From NCBI RefSeq assembly GCF_000002075.1, contig NW_004797409.1:381662-445661 (forward strand): a stretch of DNA of 64,000 nucleotides, written 5' to 3'. Of this stretch, positions 18,103 to 29,161 are shown piece after piece (positions within the stretch are counted from its first letter, which is position 1; the number at the start of each line of letters is the position of its first letter). The notes under the pieces were generated by a model. That model was not told the origin of the DNA and did no database searches. It saw only the letters and a list, made by a program, of their open reading frames with translations. The position numbers and the translations under genes are program-made. This DNA comes from Aplysia californica (lineage: Eukaryota > Mollusca > Gastropoda > Aplysiida > Aplysiidae).

Positions 18103-18545
18103 GTAGCGTTGATGGTCTAGTGGTCAGGCTGTTGGGCTTGCAACTGGAAGGTGGTTGTTTTGAGCCCCATCAGGGGCCCGATTTTGTGTTATTGGGAAAG
18201 GCACTTTACACGAATTTTCACCACTTTGTAGGTAGCCTAGTCCTTCGTTGCCGAAGATGATGATGAATCCTGCAGCTCATCTGTGGACGCGCATGTGGCT
18301 TTACCCAGGTGGGAATAGATGCCCAGCTATAGATAGCTCCAGCAAATCTTCTTAAGTTGTTACTGTTTTAGCACTTAATCAGCATCTTACACTGTATGCC
18401 TCCTGAGACACCAAGAATGTTTCTCTCTATTATTGGGGCTAGAGTAATGATATAGATTGTAGTAAAGCGCATAGAGCTTGCTGTTATGTGAGGGTGTGTG
18501 TTATTGTTATACAAATGCTACTAATTATTATTATTTTATTATTGT
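18103..18545 (+). mobile_element. tRNA-derived SINE, family T2, near full length
   Basis: The head has an A-box-like TGGTCTAGTGG and B-box-like TTTTGAGCCCC. The conserved central module 'attgggaaaggcactttaca' follows, then the 3' region 'gtaaagcgcatagagcttgc' and 'tatacaaatgcta' ending in ATT repeats. About 440 bp. Confidence 0.8.
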
Positions 18546-19884
18546 TGTATCTTTGGAACATGATGATGTACAAAAATATTCTTTTCTTTTTTTCGGAGTC
18601 ACGTCTGTAGCACTTTTTATTTGTACTCAGACATCTTAAATCAGTTTATGAGGTGGAGTTTGGGTAGTTCTCCTGCTGTGGGGAATTATTAGTTGAATGA
18701 CAATGGGTATTCTATGCATGTGATATTCAGAGTAAGCATTACAGTAATGAGTTATCTGTTTGAATTATTTAAACTGTTAAAAGATTGTTGCTGGCGAGTT
18801 TTGTTGTCTCGATGTGATGTTTTGTTGCTTTTTTCTCTTGTGTGCAATAGAATTTTGTGTTATTGTTTGTTGCTGATCAGCAACAGATGCAAATTTTGAT
18901 TGGTGTGAGTAGCTGCAGAGTAGGAAAGCCATGTACTAGCCTACTGTAAATCCTAGATCTGATGATGGTTTTTCAGATGAGGCAAATTATGTAATAGCAG
19001 AGACTGCAATAAGTTATATTTATAATATTATATTTCTTTTAAGAAAATGATATGTCACTGTATCAGGTAATTTCTGAGTGTGGTTTGATTTACTGTGTCC
19101 TAGAAGTAGAAGGGTTCTAAAAGTGTTTATTGTTTCTTTTATTCATTTCTCAAAAGTTTTGTATTCAGGGGTGTATCATGTTCATATTAAATCGAAGGAC
19201 AAGTGCAGTTAAGAAAAGAAAATTGTTGGCGCAAATGTGGGTGGGTTTGTTTGGGGGTTTTTTTGGGGGGGGGGGGTGGTAATGTTTTGTAATGTAATAA
19301 AAATGAAGAGAATTACTTAATGGAAAAGATCCTCTATGTAACGTTTTATCATTCATATCTTATTTTGTCTAACTGCAAAGTTTCAACTTATTTTGTTTGA
19401 AAACAGAACAGCCTTTGGCAAAAAACTTATGGTATGAAAAAATCCAATCTAGCCAAATTTTTTTCCAGTACAGACATTCATTTTTCCTAATATATTTTTG
19501 ACATAACATAAATAATCTGACTGGCCCCCAAAAACAAGCTTTCAACACTATAACGCACTGTCAAAGTATTTGTGAATTTGACCTCTTTTTCCACGCACTA
19601 GCCATTTATTTGTTTGGCTGAGCACATCTTGTCATGAATTTGTAAAACAATTAGCTATGCACATGTTAATTGCTGATGAAACTGCCACTGCCTTTTCCTG
19701 TGTTTTGATATCGTCACTCTTGACCTCTTGTGATATTGATGTGAACCAAGGATATGTGACAACTGTATGCTGAGAAAGTTTGGGGGGTTTTATTTCATAT
19801 ATATATACGACTTGAATTCAAAATTTTAGCATTTTTTAAAAAGAAATTTGACAGACATTTATGAAAGCTGTTATTCTAGTACTA
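18546..19884. other. no gene recognised
   Basis: AT-rich intergenic sequence with a poly-G run near 19265. Nothing codes convincingly on either strand. Confidence 0.4.
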
Positions 19885-20085
19885 GTAGTGTTTGGCACTT
19901 CGCTTTAGTACTCAGGAGACTCAAGTCCAGTTCCTGAGTAGGAAGAAATTTTTATTAAGTATCTCAGTCTTTCTGCTGGGATGTATCCCTCTCCTCTCAA
20001 CCCAAGTTGGCCCTGACAGGCAGGGTTGGAAGTCTGCCTTCTAAACGATTTATAAAGTTTGTCAATAGGGACTACATGAAAGAAA
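19885..20085 (+). mobile_element. tRNA-derived SINE, family T3
   Basis: Contains 'ctcagtctttctgctgggat', 'ttggccctgacaggcagggt' and 'tctgccttctaaacgattta', matching 4063-4270. The tRNA-like head is decayed. Confidence 0.65.
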
Positions 20086-21035
20086 TTTCTACCGAGCAAA
20101 ATGTATGTATACTAATAATAGCTTACTAGCTGTTTGACAGGTTTTTTACTCGACTGCAAACTCTTTGAATTCTAGTTGATGAGATTCCAACAGAGGACCA
20201 ACGACTTGACACTGGACAACGAATTCAAAACATTCATCAAAATAATAAATAAAATGAAACTTTCAAAATGTGAGGAAAAAAAAAAAGTGCACAGTGCATG
20301 CTGTCACTAGTCGCCACAAGAAAAAAGGACGTTTGATATTAATATATATATAACACTTAATAAGAGTAGCCTACTTTGTTTGTTTGGTGCTAAAATGATC
20401 AAAACCTGCCTTAACCATTAAAATGACAGTGCAGAAAAGTTATGCAAAGGACTGGAAGGACTTAAGTGAAGCACATGGATGGGGTGAATGGAGAATGTGG
20501 TAGGCCTACTGGTATTCCAGTTTGATTATGTTCGTGAGAGAGAGTGGCACAATTACTTTCTTAATTTACTGTGTGTGGGTGTATGTGATGTGATATATGT
20601 GTGTGTGTGTGTGTTAAAGCATGTGGGTATGGGTTTGTGGGTGTGTGTGTGCGTTTTGGTTCTGTGAAGGCAAGCAGATCTATCATGCCATGGGTATAGA
20701 AGTAGAAGTCTGCGAGCTGTGCATTTTCTGTTTGTTTGTTTGTGTGTAATTATATGTAATTTACGCAGATTTCCTCTAATGAATATATGTGTGTTGTTTG
20801 CAAACGGAAGTTTGGGGGTGGTTGGAGCGACGAGGGTGCTGCTAGGTTTGCTCTGCTTCTTTTCTTTTCTTCCATTGTTACTATTTGTCAGTTTTGCTTA
20901 TTCTCGGGGCTAATTGACTGTTATTTTGTGATGATGTGCTTTCCTTTACTTTAACGTCTTTGTAAATTGCAGAATGCACTGGGACCAACTTGCGCTTGGT
21001 ACATTCAGTTTCAGTGTTGGCTCAGTTCTGTGCAT
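20086..21035. other. no gene recognised; (GT)n tract
   Basis: Contains GT-rich microsatellite sequence at about 20570-20660. No coding region supported. Confidence 0.4.
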
Positions 21036-21037
21036 TT

Positions 21038-21215
21038 GGGTGGTTGGCGGGTGCTCTGAGTCTGCTGCGGTCTGCTTGTTTGCTCCTTCTTTCCAATCAA
21101 ACATCTATTGTTTCAGAATGCTATCAGATCTGCTGGGGTAATAACGTAAATTGTAATGTAAAGCGCATACAACTTGCTGTTGATCAGGTAGGCTATTTGC
21201 GCTATATTTTGTATA
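21038..21215 (+). mobile_element. mosaic SINE: S1 head joined to T2 3' end
   Basis: The first part, 'ggtggttggcgggtgctctg' then 'tttgctccttctttccaatc', is the S1 head. From 'tgtttcagaatgctatcag' on it is the T2 3' region ('ctgctggggtaataacg', 'gtaaagcgcatacaacttgc'). The junction lies near 21110. Confidence 0.65.
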
Positions 21216-21559
21216 CAAATGTTTTTTTAATTATTTATTGTTATCTTTATTAAGACATAAAATCGTAAGATATTTACACATTTGACGTTTTGTTAACTTT
21301 TTTTATCAATAACTGATTGGTTGTGAAAAAAAACCTTAAAGCAGCAAGTGCCTTTGTGAAAAAAATGACACAGGATTTTTGCCATAAAAGTGTTGAGAAA
21401 GTTTGACAGATTCCCTGATGATATTTTCTTTGCCCGTTTCTTTCTTTCAATGCCTGTGGAGGGGTAGAGGAGCTGGGCAAAAAATGTGTTCATTATTTTT
21501 TTGGAATGACATGGTTTGAATGGTGCTTTCACAGTTTCCATGCCCTAAAAGATTCCGTG

Positions 21560-21740
21560 GATGAGTGATTGGGGGATGCTCTGTTGTGGTTTGCTACTTC
21601 TTTCATAGAATCAAACAGCTATGAATACTAGGACCATTACCTCTCCCCCTTCTTTTCTTTGTATGTTACTGTCTTGTAATATTATTATATCTCAAATCTT
21701 CGCCACTTATATGACCTAGCTGTTCTTGTCGCAAATAGGC
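21560..21740 (+). mobile_element. SINE family S1, diverged
   Basis: Head 'gggggatgctctgttgtggt', middle 'tgtatgttactgtcttgtaa' and remnant tail 'cttatatgacctagctgttc'. Confidence 0.6.
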
Positions 21741-21904
21741 CTACTATACTATACTATAAAACTGTTGACATTTAAACTTTTTAAAAACCTATCCCATGTG
21801 ATGATGTTTTATTTGAAGTGTGATATCATACTACTACATTGTGCAACTATGTCCTTTTCAAGAACTGCACATTTTTTAATACAATTCTATGATGAAGAAT
21901 GTCC

Positions 21905-22045
21905 CTGTGGGTGATTGGAGGGTGCCACTGGTAGTCCTACTTCTTTACTTTCTCTTTGTTGCTCTGTCTGTCTGTCTTACTTTTCCTCAGTACTGAATAA
22001 CCATTATTGTGTTGAGGTGCTTCTCTTTACTCAAACAAACAATAT
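21905..22045 (+). mobile_element. SINE-like module C
   Basis: Reads 'ggtgattggagggtgccact', 'ctgtctgtctgtcttacttt', 'ccattattgtgttgaggtgc' and 'ttctctttactcaaacaaac'. Confidence 0.6.
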
Positions 22046-22594
22046 GAAGAATATGAGGAGGCAGTATGCGTTATTTACTCACCACTGCCATGGTCACAAA
22101 TGTTGTTAACAACTCCTGTCTTCCTCACAGAGGAGTGGGGGGGGGGCATTCATTTTGGTCACAACTAAGGATCTTAGTACCGTATCAATTCTTTTTATAA
22201 CCTCCTTGGTCATAGCTCATCAGTATCAGACAAACAAGATGTCTTTGCTTGATTCTTGAAAGAAAATATTTCCTCAGCCAGCTATTCACATTCAGATGTA
22301 GTTGATGTAGGGCCTACTAAGCCCAAAATGCTGAATTTTTTATAATTTATATTTTGTCAAAATCAAAATTCATTAATGTTGAAAAAGGCAAAGGAAAATT
22401 ACATTATGGCATGGAGGTAGGCCTACAATTTACAATTTTTTTTAGATTAATTAAACAACTTTTTCTTTCTCCTGAAACATTTTTCTTTCTGGGCTTGGAA
22501 CAGTTGAATAGCTTTTTGAGTTTAAGGTTTTGCATCAGTTGTGTTCATTTTGATTTCCAGATGTTGTTTATACATGGTTACTACTACATTGTAC

Positions 22595-22945
22595 GTGGGT
22601 AGTTGGCAGGCGCTATTCTAGTGTGGTTTGCTACTTTTTTTCCTATATAATTATATATATAAAACATTTATCATACTTTTCTCTCTTCCATTTTCTTTGC
22701 AGGCGGTTGGGGGGGGGGGGGTGCCACTTTGACTTTCCCTCTGTTGTTTCCGTCTGTCTTACTTTTTTCTTCTGCACTAACGTAAATGACCATTGTGTCG
22801 AAGTCGATGTGCTTCTCTTTACTCAAACAAACTTCTTTTCTTTGTATGTTACTCTCTTGTAACACCTCACATGTACTAATTTTCAGCACCTGTATGTCAT
22901 GTATGAGAATGACCTACAAATGTAATTGTGTTGCAAGTGACGTAA
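22595..22945 (+). mobile_element. composite SINE (S1 head, module C, S1 3' part)
   Basis: The S1 head ('gtagttggcaggcgctattc') leads into module C ('gtgccactttgactttccct', 'tctctttactcaaacaaact'), which returns to S1 ('gtatgttactctcttgtaac' and a decayed tail). A poly-G run lies at the inner joint. Confidence 0.6.
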
Positions 22946-22967
22946 GGACAATACATGTTTGATCATT

Positions 22968-23021
22968 GATAGGGAAGAAGGAACAAACTACACCAGAGCA
23001 CCTGCCAACTGAACTACCCAC
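22968..23021 (-). mobile_element. S1 SINE head fragment (reverse)
   Basis: Reverse complement of the S1 head: on + it reads 'gggaagaaggaacaaactac' and 'accagagcacctgccaact'. Confidence 0.55.
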
Positions 23022-23316
23022 TATCCTCTCATGATATGAAGTAGAAAGGACAAGGTATTGGTTTTGTTGATTGTTCAATAAACAGTGACCTGTTGTTTTT
23101 TTCCCAGTATATTCCAGCCATGACTTGATTTTACTGCATGATCAACCAGAAACATATCTGATCTCCCACAGTTCCTTAAGATGTATACATGATGTACTGA
23201 GTGATTGTTGTAGGTGATGCATGAATAAAGGTCCAAACAGAGGTTTTGGGAGATTTGTCTGGAGTTGAGTGGTGTTCACTGTGGTCGTGTTGTCCAGAGT
23301 GTTTCCCTCTGTATGT

Positions 23317-23495
23317 CTGTCCCCGTCGTTTTATGCAAGAAAAATTCTGAAATTACGCAAACTGAGCCGAAAAGTGTGAAATTATGCGATTCTGATAATT
23401 TTTAAAAAGAATGATAAAGGAAAATAATCAGAAATTATGCTAAAAATAGTCAAATTTTGCTAAATTATGCGGGGTGCATAAAACCACGGGGACAG
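23317..23495 (+). mobile_element. MITE family M3, 179 bp
   Basis: Terminal inverted repeat CTGTCCCCGTCGTTTTATGC with one mismatch at the other end, where the right end reads GCATAAAACCACGGGGACAG. It is flanked by a perfect 6-bp duplication GTATGT. The inside is AT-rich with 'aaattatgc' words. A second copy is at 36482-36670. Confidence 0.8.
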
Positions 23496-23514
23496 GTATG
23501 TCTGTCTTCTACAT

Positions 23515-23660
23515 GACATGAAGTTTTGGAAGACGCCACTTGTAGGTTCTACTTCTTTACTACCATCCCTCTTTTGTTTTTGTCTGTCTGTCTGCCTCAT
23601 TTTTCCCTGCACTAATTGACCATTATTGTGTCAATGTGCTTCTCTACTCAAATGAACAAA
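23515..23660 (+). mobile_element. SINE-like module C
   Basis: Contains 'gacgccacttgtaggttcta', 'tgtctgtctgtctgcctcat' and 'accattattgtgtcaatgtg', matching the other module C copies. Confidence 0.55.
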
Positions 23661-23682
23661 ATTCTAGATTTGTGCCCGTGGG

Positions 23683-23800
23683 TGGTTGGCGGGTGCTCTG
23701 GTGTGGTTTGCTCCTTCTTTTCTGTTAAACATATCTATTGGCGCTCATATGACCATATGCAGTTGCGAGCGCCGTAAAACCTCTACTAAACTAAACTAAA
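23683..23800 (+). mobile_element. compact SINE family S1
   Basis: The head 'ggtggttggcgggtgctctg' is joined almost directly to the tail 'gcagttgcgagcgccgtaaa', with an A-rich end. The middle module is missing. Confidence 0.75.
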
Positions 23801-23804
23801 AAAC

Positions 23805-23945
23805 ATATCTATCTAAAACTTTCTTTCACCTCCTTTCCTGCTCTCTAAAAATGTTCTGTCATCTGCTTTCGTCTCCACTTTCTGCCCTCTCCCCCCGTCT
23901 GCTCTGGGCTCCTGACTTTTTCTGCAGCCTTTCTACTGCTAAACA
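23805..23945 (+). mobile_element. T1 SINE body fragment
   Basis: Matches the pyrimidine-rich body of the T1 element at 8170-8340: 'cacctcctttcctgctctct' and 'gggctcctgactttttctgc'. Confidence 0.6.
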
Positions 23946-23949
23946 GGCA

Positions 23950-25225
23950 AAGAAAATTGCGTAGTACCGGTATCAAGAGATTTTACTATGCCTAACTTAT
24001 ATCATGTGTACCGTACTTAGATTTGAACTTGGGCAACAAACATAGAAAATTGTCCTCAAGGGTAGCTCCTCCCGTTAAGATTACATTACAAAAAAATTCC
24101 GACCGTGGCAAATAAATTTAAATGTATTTACATCATGAAGTGAAGGCCTATGTCCCAAAAGGACTCAACTTCGTTGGATCGGACGTATTAAAACCTTTGA
24201 AAGCATCCAAGAATTGAAAAAAAAAAATCATGGACTCATGGAGGGCACGAATAAGATTTCCCCTGATCAGTGTCAACACCTGATTGTCAATACATGTATC
24301 ACTCCTCGTGTCAGAATTCTGAGAATGCATTTTACTCAAAATTGGGGGTGTCTAAAAGATATTATTGTTACTTTGTACCTGTCATATTTTATTGCTATTA
24401 CTATTAATACAGAATAAATCCGGATGGACGTCGTAGGCTACCATGATTCTGCAAACTCTGGTGTTTGTACCGTACCTTATTTATTTCATAACGGCTTTCT
24501 TTTGGACTAACTTTTTTCTGGTCACCTAGATTTAATACGTTGTTTAAATTTATTTATACGTAAGAACAGGTTAATCCCCCCCCCCTCCCACCTTGGGAAA
24601 GGCCTGAAGACACTTCAATTTCAATCAGTAGCACTGCCCTGGTGGGGGTAAGTGAAGGGTTTACTAATGGGGTCCCCAATTTTGACACACATACACAGAA
24701 AAAATTTTAAAAAGCAAAACACAAGAAAACTCCCATTTTGATACAAGCAAACTTTTTATTACAGCAACTTAGATTCCAATAAACAGAAACCATTACATGT
24801 GTATTAATCATTGTTACCAATGTTACAGGTTAGTGTTAGTGATTTTTAGTTTTAGTAAGAGTTCTCGTTTCTCTTCAAAGTAAAGAACGTTCTTGATCTT
24901 GAGTAGGCTACCCTTCACTATGAAGTCTTTGCCAAAATTGATGAAGGAATGAAAAATCAAACATGGTATGCTTGTCGTTTACAGTAAAACCAACTGAAAA
25001 AATGTCCCATTGCAAGTGTAAGCACTAGGCTAGAACTGAAAATCACTACATCTGCATGTGCAAATTACACACTGTTCTAATAGACTTTTGTGAGACATGT
25101 TGCCCAGTAATTTAAATAATTCTAAAACAATCCAACCTTCAGTTCCTTTAGTTGTTTTTTTTTACAAAGGTCAAATCCACCAATAACATGAAACAAAAAT
25201 CAATTTCAAAGCCTCATGAACTATC
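23950..25225. other. no gene recognised
   Basis: AT-rich. 24590-24650 ('gaagacacttca', 'cagtagcactgccctgg') resembles 54295-54350, so a further low-copy repeat probably lies here. Confidence 0.4.
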
Positions 25226-25227
25226 TA

Positions 25228-26005
25228 CAGTCAAACCTGTGTAAGACGGCCACCCATTGTCAAGGAGAAAAGTGACCGTATAAGACAGATGGTCGTCTTA
25301 GGCAGGACTGATCAAGATGAAGAAAACAAACCATTACCATCTGAGATCCCAATCGAAAGTAGCAACATTGTTGTTGTTTTTCTTGAAATTGGTTCCAATT
25401 TTGTTTGTAATTTTTATTTTGTTGCTGATTTTGCGCAAGGGTGACAATAAAACGAAATGTATCAAACAGAGTGCCATGTTAAAACAAACACATGGGTCGC
25501 CACCACTCGGAGAACGAGCGGCGCTTCTGTCACAAGTTCATGTTGACGTCCTTTGTTACTTTGTTACAGACTGGGTAAACACTGACCATTCATCTCACTT
25601 ACGATTTGTGTATGAGTCCTGGGCGGGGCTTATGGTTTATGAGGGATCACACGCTTACCTCAATGGCAGCTGAAAATCGGTACCTATTGGTCAACAGAGG
25701 GAGGGGCCTACGCAACATGATCGGTTGGAGGGACTACCTAACAAAACGATGATTGAATTATGACGGCTCATCCACAACGCCAGGGGCCAATGCACAATTT
25801 ATGACAAAACGTAATGGAGTCACTAAGGTGGCCGTCTAAGACAAGTGTTATTGCTTTGTGTGATAGGGGTTGTGTGTTAAAATAAGGTGGCCGCGTTGGA
25901 CAGGTGCCCGTTTTACACAGTTAAATTTTATCGAAAAAACGCAAGGGGGGGTGGGGAATGGAAAGTGGCCGTTTGTACAGGTGGCCGTCAGGGTAGGTTC
26001 GACTG
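25228..26005 (+). mobile_element. pogo-like MITE (family M4), 778 bp
   Basis: TA duplication at 25226-25227 and 26006-26007. The ends read CAGTCAAACCTGTGTAAGAC and, reversed, CAGTCGAACCTACCCTGACG, both followed by GGCCACC. Subterminal words such as 'ggtggccgtctaagaca' repeat inside. No transposase is recognisable; the open frame at 25317-25673 (+) has no known motif. Confidence 0.75.
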
Positions 26006-26369
26006 TACTTTGATGGTTATAAGGATAAAGTTGAGGATTTACACGCAGTTTGAATAGATTCGCAAACATGGAATCTCAGATCTTACATTAAAGGTGATCT
26101 CTGGATGGATTACACCAAGTGACTGCGCAAAGGGTTAAGACTGCCATGAGGCCGTTTACAAAATGTCTTTTTTAACATCTAATTTTTATCTGTTATTGCT
26201 GTTGGCATTGGGTGGGTTAAAAAAAACATTCCCTTCTGAGTTCCCAACTGGAGTGGGTTGCAGGCTTAGGACTGCCGTAAGGCCCATTAAAATGTTTTTC
26301 CTTTTTTGTTTTTTTAAGTGGATTCCCCCACAACAAGATCTAGACAGGATCCAGTAGTAGTTGTGAGTG

Positions 26370-27700
26370 AGCTGGATGAGTTCAAGAGAGTCCCTGGGCC
26401 CGCGTCTCCCAGCTATCTCCTGACCTCATAGATGTCTCTCTGGCTGTCAAGTGCTCAGTTGAAGGGCAGCAGACATTTTTATTGCAGGTAAAAACGTAGT
26501 GTGCTTGAAGCAGAAAACCCTTCTTGTGTCCACACCATTTTATCTGTGGAATCAGTTTCATCTTCATCAGCATTGTCCTTGGTTGCTCAATCAGTGAGCA
26601 AGTCTGTCGCTGGAAGATCCCAGTCTACTGGATTGTTGTCTTATCACTACATGGCTGAAGGGTGAGAGCCCAGCTGTTGCTGGATCGATAACAACAACTG
26701 GATTGTTGTCATATGACATGGTCTTGAGTAACTTCAGGAAGTCTTGAAAATGGCTCTCTGATTGAAAGGCCTTTGCTGAGCTGGGTGAGGGCTGTGTAAA
26801 AATTGTCATGTACAGCTGATGGCCACAGCCCAGGTACGGAGGCAGTAGCCTCATATTATAACAAGGTCGTAGGCTAGCTGCTCCCTTTGGACACGTACAG
26901 ATCTACGCCTCCAACTTGCAGCAGTAGCGGACCTGCCGACTAATCCATGACCAAAAGTAGGAATTTTCCCAAGAATTCTCCCCAAAAATAAAAGTTTGTG
27001 AGAAAAATCAGAGTCTACAAAACTCTAGCAGATTAAAGTAACATTACAAACTGAAAATAGCAAATAAACGTGCATAGTAAAACCACGCAAATTACAAGTG
27101 TAGTCCTATTTCCTTTTCATTTACAATAAGTCAAGCGAATTTTGCAAATAAACCAGTGTTTCCATGTCATTTACGTTGCTGCGCGTGACTGATGGAAATA
27201 GAATTCAACAATAAAAATCCAATTCATGCACTCCAATGGAGGTTCTACAACAGGATTCTTTAAAAATCAAAGGGCTCCAATTTTATCGGGAGTAGGGCCT
27301 ACTTGACAGTTGTGCAGTAGGCATTACTGTTGTCACAGAGTTGGAACAACTTGACACCAAACTGACTCGGCTTATCTGGACGGCACACTTACTCAGTAAC
27401 TTACTCAGTAGCTGAGATTGTTTCTCCATGTTAACACGGTCTCGCCAAACACCACGCTGAAGGTGAGCTAGAAGTTGGCAGTGAAAGTTCCCGCAAGGCC
27501 GTTGAAGAAGGGAAAGATCTTGAAGTTGAAGTTGAAGACGGCGTCGTTGCCTTCCTCTCACCCCTGAGAACAAAATTGTCGTCGTCATTTTGACACGCAG
27601 GAAAGTCAGGGGATTTTAAAAACCTGTCTCTTGTCATGTATTTGTATGGGTTTAACACACCTATCGACACCATTGGGTTATTTCATTTAAGAGGCGAGAT
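26370..27700 (-). mobile_element. piggyBac-type transposase remnant, strongly decayed
   Basis: Scattered minus-strand motifs in order: YMTRDRF near 27640, a WRGNLSF-like region near 27450, QFGVKLFQLCDNSNAY near 27330, then RLLPPYLGCGHQLYM near 26840. They align one by one with the better-preserved copy at 29162-30992. Sequence between about 26940 and 27290 matches neither and may be an insertion. Many frame changes. Confidence 0.75.
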
Positions 27701-27911
27701 TCCGAATTTCTAACGTCCATCTTCGATGGGGACAAATCCGAATGGTATGTCAGATATTTTTTCCACGACCATTTTCGAAAAATAAATAAATCCTGATCAG
27801 GCCCTGTGGAAAAGCCAGAACTTCAAAATCAAACCACCAAAGCCATGTCTAGGTCTCAGCACACATGGACTTTAAAATTTAACCTCCCTACACTTCTTGA
27901 GATCTAAGTAC

Positions 27912-28212
27912 AGGTGGTGTCGGTAGTCTAGTGGTAAGGCTACCGACTCATAATCGTGAGCTTGTGAGTTCGGGGGTTTGAGTCGCAGGCCCGACGTTGT
28001 GTCATTGGGAAAGGCACTTTACACAAATTTTCCTGTAAAATGGCAGCTTGCACTGTATGCTTCACAGGAAGTTGAGATTATTGTTTCAGAATATTATTAG
28101 GTCTGCTGGGGGGTAATACTTATATATATACTAACAGTATAGTTTGTAAAGTGCATAGAGCTTGCTGCTGAGCGGGGATTTCCACTATACAAATGCTATA
28201 TCTTTTATTATT
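27912..28212 (+). mobile_element. tRNA-derived SINE, family T2, full length
   Basis: The head has TAGTCTAGTGGTAAGG (A-box-like) and GGTTTGAGTCGC (B-box-like). Then come 'cattgggaaaggcactttac' and the 3' part 'gtgcatagagcttgctgctg', 'ctatacaaatgctat', ending in ATT repeats. About 300 bp, the clearest copy. Confidence 0.85.
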
Positions 28213-28216
28213 ATTA

Positions 28217-28392
28217 CAGTGCAGCCAAACCTCGTCACAACGACAAGACACTTTGGGTGCACTGCAAAACCATGGTCCTTGACACCAGGCAGTCGAGGCT
28301 ATACAACAGAGGAGCCGCGTTGAGCCACCAGCCCCGCTGTTTCGTCAGCTTCATGCTTGACCCAAGGGTGGTGGTATAAGAAGGTTTGACTG
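28217..28392 (+). mobile_element. pogo-like MITE (family M4), 176 bp
   Basis: Ends CAGTGCAGCCAAACCTCGTC and, reversed, CAGTCAAACCTTCTTATACC, flanked by TA. It lies directly after the T2 SINE. Confidence 0.6.
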
Positions 28393-28595
28393 TATTCTAA
28401 ATCATAATTGTCACCTTCTGGTACAAATCAGATCAAAGTTCATTGCCAAGCAAAACAAAGAAAAAAAAAAGGAGAGCTCCAATTTTATATATAATATGTG
28501 GACTTGAGGTTCGTTTTTGACTTTGTAACTTTTAGAGATTTATGTCTCTTTTACAACACAAAAAATTCATGACCAGTCGGGAGCAGAATTCTGAC

Positions 28596-28880
28596 ATAAA
28601 TTAACTCTAGTCCTGTGGGGTTAACCATATCGATCGATGACCCACTTTCGTCGCCCGCGAGCTTATGTCGCGGGGCGCCGGGGTCAGACACCTGTCACGC
28701 AAGTGTGCCGCAGCAGGTCAGGGAAACACCTAGTTTCGCTGCAATTATTGAAGGGAGTGTGTCTAATTGGAATGAAATACAAGCAGTTTGTACTCTGGAA
28801 GACCATAAAAGTTGTTTGGTTCTTTTTGTTACTGATATGAATGAAGAATGTTATTTCAGATTCTCTGGGTGAAAGTTAAG
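28596..28880. other. unassigned GC-richer segment flanked by TTAA
   Basis: Two TTAA sites at about 28597 and 28619 border 'gtcctgtgggg', and the following 'gcgaggcgccggggtcag'-type stretch is more GC-rich than its surroundings. An 85-residue frame (28615-28872, +) has no motif I recognise. It may be the edge of a piggyBac element, but no matching end was found. Confidence 0.3.
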
Positions 28881-29161
28881 CTTTGGTAATTATTTACTGC
28901 AGTTACAAGATTTTAAAAAGGAGAAAGAAAGAAAAAAAAAAGGTGGATTTGGTCATTAGCACTGTAATTTAGGTTTTTTTTAACTGAAAAAAAAAAAGAG
29001 GTGAGAACTTTGAGAGCTTTCCCTTTCTTTTCTTTTTTTTTACATAGTACTGCAGTTGGCCATCCATGCATTTCATGCACAAGTGTTCGCCCCTAAGCCA
29101 CGATGAGGCCCAGTACTTCCGATTTTGTTGGGAGGGGGTTGTCCTAAAAAGGACAGTTGGC

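Noticed and set aside
25317-25673. 118-residue plus-strand frame with a hydrophobic stretch
   Set aside because: Lies inside a pogo-like MITE; the hydrophobic run comes from T-rich sequence and no known domain is visible.
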